In this document: piece after piece, positions 38,388-45,633 of the stretch | How positions within the stretch are numbered: position 1 is the first letter of the stretch | How the letters are laid out: the number at the start of each line of letters is the position of its first letter | Origin: Microtetraspora niveoalba | GTDB taxonomy: Bacteria; Actinomycetota; Actinomycetes; Streptosporangiales; Streptosporangiaceae | Assembly: GCF_001570405.1 (NCBI RefSeq) | Contig: NZ_BBYM01000036.1 | Location: 1-64,000 of the forward strand | Length of the DNA: 64,000 bases | Direction of reading: 5' to 3' | The notes under the pieces: generated by a model | Databases searched by the model: none | What the model was told of the DNA's origin: nothing | Seen by the model: the letters and a program-made list of their open reading frames with translations, nothing else | Position numbers and translations under genes: made by a program

Positions 38388-39344
38388 ATGGAGCTCTTCC
38401 CCGACATCCCCCTGGAGGCCTGGGCCGACAGCAAGGCGACGGTCCACAGGTTCGCCCAGATCGTGGGCAAGGTGCGGCTGGCCGCGTGCGTCCGCCGCAA
38501 CCACTGGTGGAACGTGCCCTTCCACCTCACGGGGCGCGGCATCACCACGCGGCCGATGGGCGGCCTGGACGGCGACACACCGGTGTTCGCCATCGACTTC
38601 GACTTCGTCGACCATCGGCTCGTCGTGAACGTGATCGACGGGCGCACGGCCTCGTTCTCGATGCCCGGCCGTTCGGTGGCGTCCTTCTACCGGGAACTGT
38701 TCGCCACGCTCGACCGGCTCGGCATCGACGTGTCCATCTGGGCGACGCCCTTCGACCTCGAGGACGACATCCCCTTCGGCGAGGACACCGTCCACCGGGC
38801 GTACGACACGGCCATGGTGACCCGCTACTGGCAGGTGCTCAGCCAGGTCGCCCAGGTGCTCGAACGCTACGCGGCGGACTTCTCCGGCAAGATCAGTCCG
38901 GTCCACCATTTCTGGCACACCTTCGACATCGCGGTCACCCGCTTCTCCGATCGGCGGGTGGACCAGTCGCCGGAGGTCGACGTCGTCACCCGCGAGTCGT
39001 ACTCCAGAGAGGTGATCAGCGCGGGCTTCTGGTTCGGCGACCGCGACGTGCCGGAACCGGCCTTCTACTCCTACACGGCGCCGGAGCCGCCCGGCCTGGA
39101 GCGGGAGCCGCTCCGCCCGCCCGAGGCGCGCTGGCTGGCGCTGCGGGGCAGCCACCTGGCGATCCTGCGGTACGCCGACGCCCGCACCGCCGCGGACCCA
39201 CGGGGGACGGTGCTCGACTTCCTGCGCAGCGCGTACGAGGCGGGCGCCCGGCGGGCGGGATGGGACACGGCGGCCACGTTCTGCCCCGGAGGCGTCACCG
39301 ATCCGGTCGCCCTGCGCGACCTCGGCCCCGACGGAGCCGGCTGA
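38388..39344 (+). CDS. DUF5996 family protein
   Basis: A 318-residue soluble protein of the DUF5996 family. The N-terminal WADSKATVHRFAQIVGKVRL and NHWWNVPFHLTGRGITTRPM are family hallmarks, with the later HHFWHTFDIAVTRFS and AGFWFGDRDVPEPAFYSY segments. No catalytic residues are established. ATG 38388 has AGGAG in front; GTG 38361 is less likely. It is a single gene facing the Mug gene, 209 bp from the divergent serine hydrolase. Confidence 0.85.
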   Translation: MELFPDIPLEAWADSKATVHRFAQIVGKVRLAACVRRNHWWNVPFHLTGRGITTRPMGGLDGDTPVFAIDFDFVDHRLVVNVIDGRTASFSMPGRSVASFYRELFATLDRLGIDVSIWATPFDLEDDIPFGEDTVHRAYDTAMVTRYWQVLSQVAQVLERYAADFSGKISPVHHFWHTFDIAVTRFSDRRVDQSPEVDVVTRESYSREVISAGFWFGDRDVPEPAFYSYTAPEPPGLEREPLRPPEARWLALRGSHLAILRYADARTAADPRGTVLDFLRSAYEAGARRAGWDTAATFCPGGVTDPVALRDLGPDGAG

Positions 39345-39367
39345 AAGGGCCGGCGCGGACGCGGAGG

Positions 39368-39916
39368 TCAGGCGGGCGGGCGCAGCAACCGCATCTGGGC
39401 CGCGATCGCCTCCAGGCTCCAGTGCGCGTTGAGCCCGCTCGGGTTGGGCAGCACCCACACCTCGCTGCCCGCGATCCCCTCGCCCTGGCGCCCGATCGCG
39501 GCCTTCCTCCGCCCGAACGCGAGCCGGTACGCGGAGACCCCGGCGACGGCCACGATCCTCGGGCCGGCCTCCGCCACCAGGCGGGCGAGCCGCTCCCCGC
39601 CCCGGCGCAGTTCCTCGTCCGAGAGCTCCTCGGCGCGGGCGGTCGCGCGCGGCGCCAGGTTGGTGATGCCCAGGCCGTACCCGGGGAGCAGGTGCTGCTC
39701 GTACGGCGCGAGCCTGCGCGGCACGAGGCCGGACAGGTGGAGCGCGGGCCAGAACCGGTTTCCCGGCCGCGCGAAGTGGTGTCCCGTCGCGGCCGAGTAC
39801 AGGCTCGGGTTGATGCCGCAGAAGAGCACGTCGACGCCGGGCCCGAGCACGTCGTCGATCGTGCCGTCTCTGGCCGCGTCGAGATCGGCACGGGTGGGCG
39901 GTGAAGCGGGAGGCAC
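39368..39916 (-). CDS. mug: G/U mismatch-specific DNA glycosylase Mug
   Basis: A 182-residue uracil-DNA-glycosylase-fold enzyme of the Mug/TDG type, which removes uracil or thymine from G mismatches. Motif 1 is LFCGINPSLYSAATGHHFARPGNRFW, seen in part as GINPSLYSAATGHHF, with the Asn of INPS in the active site. Motif 2 is VLPNPSGLNAHWS. Length is typical. It ends 23 bp from the convergent DUF5996 stop and is divergent from the RiPP locus, with 168 bp between. No link to the RiPP genes is implied. Confidence 0.93.
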   Translation of the reverse strand: MPPASPPTRADLDAARDGTIDDVLGPGVDVLFCGINPSLYSAATGHHFARPGNRFWPALHLSGLVPRRLAPYEQHLLPGYGLGITNLAPRATARAEELSDEELRRGGERLARLVAEAGPRIVAVAGVSAYRLAFGRRKAAIGRQGEGIAGSEVWVLPNPSGLNAHWSLEAIAAQMRLLRPPA

Positions 39917-40019
39917 CCTCCGATGCTAGGTCGTGTCCCACGGTCGCCGGCGTCGCCGATCACCCGGCGGCGAGGGGCCGCCTCGCGGACCATCGCCCTC
40001 ACCACCGCGCAAGACGGTC

Positions 40020-40048
40020 TTGACAGCGCCTGTCAGGCGGTTCAGGGT
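40020..40048 (+). promoter_or_regulatory. Promoter of the RiPP locus with overlapping palindrome
   Basis: TTGACA (40020-40025), 17 bp, CAGGGT (40043-40048) fits a housekeeping promoter. The palindrome TGACAG-CGC-CTGTCA (40021-40035) overlaps the -35 box and would be well placed for a repressor. A start near 40055 leaves about 30 bases before the first ORF. Confidence 0.6.
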
Positions 40049-40084
40049 GTGGACCTTGATCATCGATCGAGAAGAGGCTCCCCC

Positions 40085-40141
40085 ATGACCGACGAACAGC
40101 GGCGCGACGCCCTCCCCCCTCACGGTTCCACCGCACCCTGA
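40085..40141 (+). CDS. 18-residue ORF coupled to the ThiF gene
   Basis: A tiny ORF (MTDEQRRDALPPHGSTAP) with GAGG seven bases before its ATG. Its TGA overlaps the next ATG by one base (TGATG), and the downstream E1-like gene has no Shine-Dalgarno of its own, so ribosomes finishing here must start it. That makes it likely to be translated. It may be a regulatory leader peptide or a very short substrate peptide for the E1-like enzyme; microcin C uses a heptapeptide, so the size is not absurd. No homologue is known to me. Confidence 0.55.
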   Translation: MTDEQRRDALPPHGSTAP

Positions 40142-41250
40142 TGCGCCTTCCGCGGATCAAGCCCGAACACCGGCCCGGGCGTCTCGGCGACGGCGTGATC
40201 CGGATCGGGGGCACGGTCTACGGGGTGGCCGGGGAGATAGCCGACCCGAACGGCTGGGCGTGGACCGCCCTGGGGCTGATGGACGGGTCGAACACGTCCG
40301 AGCAGATCGCCGACGCCCTCCTGCGCCGCTTCGCCGCGCTGCGCCCCGAGCAGGCGGCGAGGCTCGTGGAGACGTTGATCGGCTCGGGATACGTCGAGGA
40401 CGCCGCCGCCGCTCCCCCGCCGGAACTCGGCTCGGAGGAGCTCGACCGGTACAGCAGGAGCCACGCCTTCTTCCGGCGGATCGACCTGGCTCCCCGGGAG
40501 CACGGCTGGGAGGCCCAGCTCCGCCTGAAGAGGGCGCGGGTGATCGTGCTCGGTCTGGGCGGCACCGGCAGCCACGCGGCGTCGGCGCTCGCCGCCTCCG
40601 GAGTCGGGTCGCTGCACTGCGTGGATCCGGACCGGGTGGAGCTGTCGAACCTCAACCGCCAGGTCCTCTACCGGGAGAAGGACATCGGCCGGTTCAAGGC
40701 CGAGGTCGCCGCGGAACGGCTCGGGGAGCTCAACTCCGGCATCGCGGTGACGAGCTCCCTCGATCGGGTCGACGACGAGCGGACGCTGACCGCGCTGCTG
40801 GAGGGGTTCGACGTGCTCGCGCTCTGCGCCGACCGGCCGAAGGACCCCGAGGGCATCCGGATCTGGGCCAACCGGGCGTGCGCGGCGGCGGGCATCCCGT
40901 GGGTCGGCGGCGGCTACGACGGGCCGCTGGTGACGGTCGGAACCTACTCGGCGCGGTCGGGCGCCTGCTACGAGTGCGTGTGCGCCGGCGAGGACGCGCT
41001 CCGGCGGCACGACCTCGACATCGGCCACGGCGGCCCCGGAGTGATGGCCCCCTCGGCCGGGATCTCCGGCCAGCTCGTCGCCCACTGCGTGATCTCTCTG
41101 ATCACGGGGGTTCCCGATCCGCGCCCCGGGACCGTACGCGGCCTCAACCTCGTCGGGCCGGACCAGAACGTGTTCATCCACCACCAGCCGCGCCCGGACT
41201 GCCCGTTCTGCGGAGCCGGAGAAGAGAGCGGAGCCGAGGCTGGCGAATGA
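40141..41250 (+). CDS. E1/ThiF-like adenylyltransferase with RRE-like N-terminal domain
   Basis: A 369-residue enzyme. Residues 1-95 form a winged-helix pattern resembling the RiPP recognition element (PqqD-like): a strand with GDGVIRIGGTVYGVA, then helices ending ETLIGSGYVED. The E1/ThiF domain has the ATP site GLGGTGSH (138-145), VDPDRVELSNLNRQVLY, the catalytic-type Asp in CADRPKD, and two CxxC zinc knuckles (C276/C279 and C354/C357). Enzymes of this build (PaaA for pantocin, MccB for microcin C) activate a carboxylate of a small peptide with ATP. Translation is coupled to the 18-residue ORF. It is the core enzyme of the locus; substrate is inferred. Confidence 0.85.
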   Translation: MRLPRIKPEHRPGRLGDGVIRIGGTVYGVAGEIADPNGWAWTALGLMDGSNTSEQIADALLRRFAALRPEQAARLVETLIGSGYVEDAAAAPPPELGSEELDRYSRSHAFFRRIDLAPREHGWEAQLRLKRARVIVLGLGGTGSHAASALAASGVGSLHCVDPDRVELSNLNRQVLYREKDIGRFKAEVAAERLGELNSGIAVTSSLDRVDDERTLTALLEGFDVLALCADRPKDPEGIRIWANRACAAAGIPWVGGGYDGPLVTVGTYSARSGACYECVCAGEDALRRHDLDIGHGGPGVMAPSAGISGQLVAHCVISLITGVPDPRPGTVRGLNLVGPDQNVFIHHQPRPDCPFCGAGEESGAEAGE

Positions 41251-41263
41251 TGACATTTGGGCC

Positions 41264-41291
41264 TTGACTGCTGCCTCCGACAGCAGATGAT
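41264..41291 (+). promoter_or_regulatory. Promoter of the precursor-peptide gene
   Basis: TTGACT (41264-41269), 16 bp, GATGAT (41286-41291) is a plausible promoter starting 14 bp after the E1-like gene. CTGCTG-N7-CAGCAG (41268-41286) forms a perfect 6-bp inverted repeat across the spacer. It could allow the peptide to be made in excess over the enzyme. Confidence 0.5.
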
Positions 41292-41336
41292 CTCCTTGTC
41301 ATCTCTTGTTGTCCCCAGAAGGGATTCACGAGGAAA

Positions 41337-41462
41337 ATGTCCGAGTTCGGCAATGAAACGCCGGTCGACACCGACGAGGAACCCGCGACGGAGATCTCGA
41401 TCAGGAGGCTCGACAAGATCGAGACCACCGGCGATCTGAAGTGCGGCAACTCCAATTCGTGA
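41337..41462 (+). CDS. Putative RiPP precursor peptide, 41 residues
   Basis: A 41-residue acidic peptide with GAGG ahead of its ATG. The first half is Glu/Asp/Thr/Pro-rich; then comes an amphipathic ISIRRLDKIE segment suited to strand pairing with an RRE, and a short tail ETTGDLKCGNSNS with one Cys and several Asn/Ser/Thr. A leader-then-polar-core layout next to an RRE-E1 enzyme and a membrane peptidase is typical of RiPP precursors. No Gly-Gly cleavage site is obvious; TG and CG are candidates. It is too short for standard gene calling. Modified residue(s) and class are unknown. Confidence 0.7.
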   Translation: MSEFGNETPVDTDEEPATEISIRRLDKIETTGDLKCGNSNS

Positions 41463-41475
41463 GCCGGGATCCGGG

Positions 41476-41493
41476 GGGAGCGACTCCGCTCCC
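41476..41493 (+). terminator. Attenuator-like hairpin after the precursor gene
   Basis: GGGAGCG-ACTC-CGCTCCC is a perfect 7-bp stem with a 4-base loop, 13 bp after the peptide stop and 53 bp before the DUF6879 gene. Such hairpins commonly raise precursor levels over downstream genes. Confidence 0.55.
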
Positions 41494-41546
41494 ACCTGGA
41501 CCACTCCGGTCGACGCCGCCTCCGGACCATCCGATTGGAGTTGAAC

Positions 41547-42161
41547 ATGGCATATCGGATATTCGACCGCGTTCACACGGCTTACGGCGACCTGCTGAAC
41601 ACGAATGACTACCGGGCCGATTTCTCGGCCGGTTTTCATGAGATCGAAGGTCCCATCTGGAAACTGGAACGCGCCCAGAACTTCGACGAGGGCTCCGACC
41701 CGAGCTGGAACGCGATGCTCGACGGCGACTGGGAACGGTCGAAGGCGCTCCTGGAGGAGTCCCGGCCGGATCACGCCGCCGACCTCCCCGCGCGCGGGGA
41801 ACTCCGGCGGCTCCGCATCGTCGAATGGCCGCTGACGCCGTACATGCAGTGGGAGCTGCACCTGCTGGCCATGCGGGCGCGCCTGGGAGAGCGCGGCAGG
41901 GCGCTCGCGGCCTCCGACGTCGCGTTCCTCGAACCCGGACGCCCGCTCCCCGAGCTGGTGGTCTTCCGGACGGACCTCATGTACCAGGTGCTCTACGACG
42001 CGACCGGGACGTGCGTCGGCGCCCGCAGGATCACCGACGCCGCCGTCATCGAGCCGTGCGTCACCCAGATCTCCACCCTGTACGGCGGAGCCGAGGAGAT
42101 GGCCGGATACGTCGAGCGGGAGGTCGCGCCGCTCCCGCCGCCACGCGGCGCCCGTGCATGA
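41547..42161 (+). CDS. DUF6879 family protein
   Basis: A 204-residue soluble protein. The pattern IWKLERAQNFDEGSDPSW, then RRLRIVEWPLTPYMQWELHLL, then LVVFRTDLMYQVLYDATG matches the DUF6879 architecture usually seen as FRLETRQAY, RVRVV..PLTDYLRFEL and DFWLFD. ATG 41547 has GGAG six bases upstream; TTG 41535 is less likely. The family is common in actinomycetes near XRE/DUF397 regulators, but no such regulator is here. Lying between the precursor and the peptidase, it may be a partner or immunity factor. Function unknown. Confidence 0.75.
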   Translation: MAYRIFDRVHTAYGDLLNTNDYRADFSAGFHEIEGPIWKLERAQNFDEGSDPSWNAMLDGDWERSKALLEESRPDHAADLPARGELRRLRIVEWPLTPYMQWELHLLAMRARLGERGRALAASDVAFLEPGRPLPELVVFRTDLMYQVLYDATGTCVGARRITDAAVIEPCVTQISTLYGGAEEMAGYVEREVAPLPPPRGARA

Positions 42162-42187
42162 ACACCGTCCGTGCATGAACACCGTCC
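42154..42187 (+). repeat. 17-bp exact tandem duplication at a start codon
   Basis: GTGCATGAACACCGTCC occurs twice head to tail (42154-42170 and 42171-42187). The first copy overlaps the DUF6879 stop by ATGA but would encode only MNTVRA before a stop. The second copy supplies the start that reads into the peptidase. Confidence 0.92.
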
Positions 42188-43410
42188 GGTTCCACGAGCT
42201 CGGCGTCAGGAGGGACGGCGACGAGTGGATCGTCGGCCGTGTCGCCACGGGTGACTTCGTGGCCGTGCCGTACGAGGGGATGCGGGCGATCCGGCTGCTG
42301 GGCGAGGGTATGACCGCCGGCGACGTCCAGGCGCGGCTGCGCGAGGAGACCGGCACGCGGCTCGACGTCGGCCGGTTCGTGGAGGCGCTGGTCTCGTCCG
42401 GCCTCGTGGCGTCCGTCGACGGCGTGGCGACGGTCTCCGCTCCGCCGCCCCGCCCGACGTTCCCCTGGCTGCGCGCCGGATCGATGCGGTGGATCCTGAC
42501 CCCCGCCCTGCACACGGCGCTCGGCGTGCTGATCGCCGCCGCCGTGCTCGCGACGGCCGTGCGGCCGGACGTGATCCCCGGGTGGGAGGCGTTCCTGTGG
42601 CACCCGAACGGCTCGCTCGTCCTGCTCGGGCAACTTGCCCTGAGCTGGGCCCTGGTCTTCCTGCATGAGATGGCGCACCTGTGCGCCGCCCGCGCGGCCG
42701 GCGTCCCCGGCACGATCAGGTTCGGCACCCGGCTGCAGTTCCTCGTCGCGCAGACGGACGTGTCGGGGATCTGGCTCGCCGAGCGCAGGATCCGGTTGAC
42801 GGTCTACCTCGCCGGGATGGCGCTGGACGCCGCCGTCTGCGCCGTGTGCGTCCTGCTCACCGTCGCGTTCGGCGACCAGCCCCTCCTTTCCCTGCTGATC
42901 CTCACGACCCTGCTGAGCCTCGGCCCGCAGTTCCTCGTATTCATGCGGACCGACCTCTACTTCGTGCTCCAGGACCTGACAGGGGCGCGGAACCTGTACG
43001 CGAACGGCGGCGCCTACGCCCGGCACCTGGTCAAGCGGCTGTTCAGGCGCGCGACGACGGACCCGCTGGCGAAACTGCCGGCGAGCGAGCGCAGGAGCGT
43101 CCGCGCCTACATGATCCTGCTCGCCACGGGGACCCCGGCCTGCCTGGCGGTCTTCGCCGCCGTCTCGATCCCGGCGACCGTGACGCTGGTACGGCGGTCC
43201 CTCACGGGGTTCCTCGCGGCCCCCTCCCCGGCCACGGCCCTCGACGCCGCCGTGGTGATCGGGATCGTGGTCGGCTTCGAGTCGTTGTGGATCACGGCCT
43301 GGACGCGCCGTCACGGCGCGCGGATCAGGCGGGCGGTCGCCCGCGTGATCGGTCGGAACGCGCGCGGCCCCGGCGCACCGGCCGCGTTCCACCCGCCCCC
43401 TCCGGGGTAG
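42175..43410 (+). CDS. M50-type membrane peptidase with RRE/PqqD-like N-terminus
   Basis: A 411-residue membrane protein of the 'putative peptide zinc metalloprotease' (YydH-like M50) type. Residues 1-85 form a PqqD/RRE-like domain (MRAIRLLGEGMTAGDVQARL, then LDVGRFVEALVSSGLVASVDG). The zinc motif HEMAH is at 164-168 in a membrane helix. A later MRTDLYFVLQDLTGARNL segment, with Asp about residue 260, corresponds to the usual DGYYVLSD motif that gives the third ligand. About six to seven helices are present. ATG 42175 lies in the second copy of the duplication; GTG 42154 is in frame too. It probably cuts the leader or exports the peptide. Confidence 0.82.
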   Translation: MNTVRFHELGVRRDGDEWIVGRVATGDFVAVPYEGMRAIRLLGEGMTAGDVQARLREETGTRLDVGRFVEALVSSGLVASVDGVATVSAPPPRPTFPWLRAGSMRWILTPALHTALGVLIAAAVLATAVRPDVIPGWEAFLWHPNGSLVLLGQLALSWALVFLHEMAHLCAARAAGVPGTIRFGTRLQFLVAQTDVSGIWLAERRIRLTVYLAGMALDAAVCAVCVLLTVAFGDQPLLSLLILTTLLSLGPQFLVFMRTDLYFVLQDLTGARNLYANGGAYARHLVKRLFRRATTDPLAKLPASERRSVRAYMILLATGTPACLAVFAAVSIPATVTLVRRSLTGFLAAPSPATALDAAVVIGIVVGFESLWITAWTRRHGARIRRAVARVIGRNARGPGAPAAFHPPPPG

Positions 43411-43453
43411 AGGACGGCCACAAGATCGCCGTTCCACGGGTCAGGGGGGATGG

Positions 43454-44860
43454 ATGAGGGTGACGCCTGCTTCCGGCGCACGGGGGACTCTGGAGCGGGT
43501 CGTCTTCATCGCGGCCGCCGCGGCGATCGGCGGCTTCCTCTTCGGCTACGACAGCGCGGTGATCAACGGCGCGGTCACCGGCATCCGGCGGCGGTTCGCC
43601 GTCGGGAACTTCGAGATCGGCGCGACCGTGTCCTCGGCGCTGCTCGGGTCCGCGATCGGCGCGTGGTTCGCCGGGTCGCTGGCCGACCGCCTGGGCCGGC
43701 TGCCGGTCATGCGGATCGCGGCGGCCCTGTTCGCGATCAGCTCGGTCGGGTCCGGGCTGGCGTTCGCCATCTACGACCTGGCCGCCTGGCGGGTCCTGGG
43801 CGGCGTCGCCATCGGCATGGCGTCCGTGGTCGGGCCCGCGTACATCGCAGAGGTGGCGCCGCCGGCGTACCGGGGCAGGCTGGGGTCGTTCCAGCAGCTC
43901 GCGATCGTGCTCGGCATCGCGGTGTCCCAGCTCGTCGACTACGTGCTGGCGGAGGTGGCGGGCGGCGACGTGCGCGGCGTGCTCGCCGGGCTGGAGGCGT
44001 GGCGGTGGATGCTCATCGCCTGCGTGGTCCCGGCGGCCGTCTACCTGACCCTCGCGCTGGTCATCCCGGAGTCCCCCCGGTTCCTCATCGCCGTACGCCG
44101 CATGGGCGAGGCGCGGGGCGTGCTCGCCAGGGTCGAGGGCGAGTCGACGGACCTCGACGGGCGGATCGCGGAGATCGAGTCGGTGCTGCGGGGCGAGCGG
44201 CGGCCCCGGCTGTCCGACCTCCGCGGCCCCCGGTTCGGCCTGCTGCCGATCGTCTGGGCGGGGATCGTCCTTTCGGTGTTCCAGCAGTTCGTCGGCATCA
44301 ACGTGATCTTCTACTACTCGTCCGCGTTGTGGCAGTCGGTCGGGATCAGCCAGAGCGGCTCGCTGCTGATCAGCTTCTCCAGCTCGGTCATCAACATCGT
44401 CGGCACGTTCATCGCCATCGCCCTGGTGGACCGGGTCGGGCGCAGGCCGCTGCTGTTCACCGGATCCGTCGGCATGGCGCTATCCCTGGCCGCGGCCTCG
44501 TGGGCCTTCGGCTTCGCGGTGAAGACCGGCGGGAGCGTCACCCTCCCGGGCGACAAGGGCATGATCGCGCTGATCGCGGCGAACGCCTTCGTCCTGTTCT
44601 TCGCCCTGTCGTGGGGTGTCGTGGTGTGGGTACTCCTGGGCGAGATGTTCCCCAACCGGGTCCGGGCCGCCGCCCTGTCGGTGGCCGCCGCCGCCCAGTG
44701 GTCGGCGAACTGGCTGGTCACGGTGACGTTCCCGAGCCTGTCCGCCTGGAACCTGCCGGCCACCTACCTGATCTACGCGTTCTTCGCCGCGCTGTCCGCC
44801 GTCTTCGTGGTCCGCCATCTCCGGGAGACGAAGGGCCGGGCCCTGGAGGAGATGGGCTGA
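43454..44860 (+). CDS. Sugar-porter MFS transporter
   Basis: A 468-residue major-facilitator sugar porter with twelve helices. Family motifs are AIGGFLFGYDSAVINGA in helix 1, ADRLGRLPVM in loop 2-3, PESPRFL before the central loop, QQFVGINVIFYYS in helix 7 and VDRVGRRPLL. It is closest in style to glucose/xylose:H+ symporters such as GlcP. It starts 43 bp after the peptidase on the same strand, so it could be transcribed with the RiPP genes, but the motif set is that of a sugar importer and nothing links it to peptide export. Confidence 0.9.
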   Translation: MRVTPASGARGTLERVVFIAAAAAIGGFLFGYDSAVINGAVTGIRRRFAVGNFEIGATVSSALLGSAIGAWFAGSLADRLGRLPVMRIAAALFAISSVGSGLAFAIYDLAAWRVLGGVAIGMASVVGPAYIAEVAPPAYRGRLGSFQQLAIVLGIAVSQLVDYVLAEVAGGDVRGVLAGLEAWRWMLIACVVPAAVYLTLALVIPESPRFLIAVRRMGEARGVLARVEGESTDLDGRIAEIESVLRGERRPRLSDLRGPRFGLLPIVWAGIVLSVFQQFVGINVIFYYSSALWQSVGISQSGSLLISFSSSVINIVGTFIAIALVDRVGRRPLLFTGSVGMALSLAAASWAFGFAVKTGGSVTLPGDKGMIALIAANAFVLFFALSWGVVVWVLLGEMFPNRVRAAALSVAAAAQWSANWLVTVTFPSLSAWNLPATYLIYAFFAALSAVFVVRHLRETKGRALEEMG

Positions 44861-44916
44861 CCTCCCCCCGCGAGCGCGGTCACGAACGTCGGCGAGCCAG
44901 ACCGGCGGGATCACTG

Positions 44917-45633
44917 TCACAGCGCGCCTCTGCGGACGTCGACCAGGAACTCCTCGACCACGGCGCGGTCCGGTACGGCGGGAAGGGCCCGGGGCGCGGC
45001 GGGCGCGCCGCCCCGGGACAGGGCCGCGACCAGATCGTCACGCCATCGCACCACCTCGGGCCAGGGCACCTCGCCGCGCCGTACGGCGAGCAGCCGCTCG
45101 CGATGGCCGGACATGTCCACCAGCGGCTCGCCCTCGCGCACCAGGTGGCCGCCGCTGATCAGCAGCCTGATCATGTGCATGACCTGCTTCCATCGCGGCC
45201 GTTCCGGACTGATGCGGCGGAACTGGGCGTCGGCGTACCCGAGAAAGGTCTCCTCGGCCCGGACCGACAGGAACGCCTTCCTGATCGCGCGCAACCGGGC
45301 GCCGGTCCCGGTGACGTGCTCGACGATCGGCGACCAGAGGCACTCCAGGACCGTGGGGTTCGCCCCGAGCGCGAGCACGCAGAACCGCTCGACCTCCCAG
45401 GAGAACTCCTCCGGCCGCGGTCCCTCCACGTGCGTGGGCGGCTTGTCCAGCCGCCAGAACATCGGCGTGGGCGCCACGAAGACGCCGCGGCGGTCCACGT
45501 CGCTGTCCTCGGTGTCCAGGCCGTACGCGCGCGAGCCGACGACCACGGACAGGGCGAGACGCCGGGGCACCAGCTCCTCCGCCCCGGCGCCGTCCCGCGC
45601 CTCCGGCGACCCGGCTCGTACGGCGCCGGTCAC
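44917..45633 (-). CDS. Nucleotidyltransferase-fold protein of the RNA-repair operon
   Basis: A 238-residue protein of the DNA polymerase beta nucleotidyltransferase superfamily. The active-site pattern VVGSRAYGLDTEDSDVDRRG gives the Gly-Ser and the two metal-binding Asp. A helical C-terminal part (WKQVMHMIRLLISGGHLV) follows. GTG 45633 overlaps the pnkp stop by 4 bp, so it is the third gene of a hen1-pnkp unit. Its enzymatic role, such as adding a nucleotide to RNA or tRNA ends, is unproven. Nothing is missing at the ends. Confidence 0.82.
   Translation of the reverse strand: MTGAVRAGSPEARDGAGAEELVPRRLALSVVVGSRAYGLDTEDSDVDRRGVFVAPTPMFWRLDKPPTHVEGPRPEEFSWEVERFCVLALGANPTVLECLWSPIVEHVTGTGARLRAIRKAFLSVRAEETFLGYADAQFRRISPERPRWKQVMHMIRLLISGGHLVREGEPLVDMSGHRERLLAVRRGEVPWPEVVRWRDDLVAALSRGGAPAAPRALPAVPDRAVVEEFLVDVRRGAL

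Noticed and set aside
40141-41250. E1-like protein as a ubiquitin-type or thiamine ThiF/MoeB enzyme
   Set aside because: No ThiS/MoaD-like -GG protein, ThiG or rhodanese partner nearby, and the N-terminal winged helix points to peptide recognition instead.
42061-42178. Open frame continuing through the first copy of the 17-bp repeat
   Set aside because: It is a frame-shifted reading of the DUF6879 end and stops within the duplication; the DUF6879 frame is the real one.
43454-44860. Sugar porter as the RiPP exporter
   Set aside because: All motifs are those of hexose/pentose symporters; co-transcription is possible but function in export is not supported.
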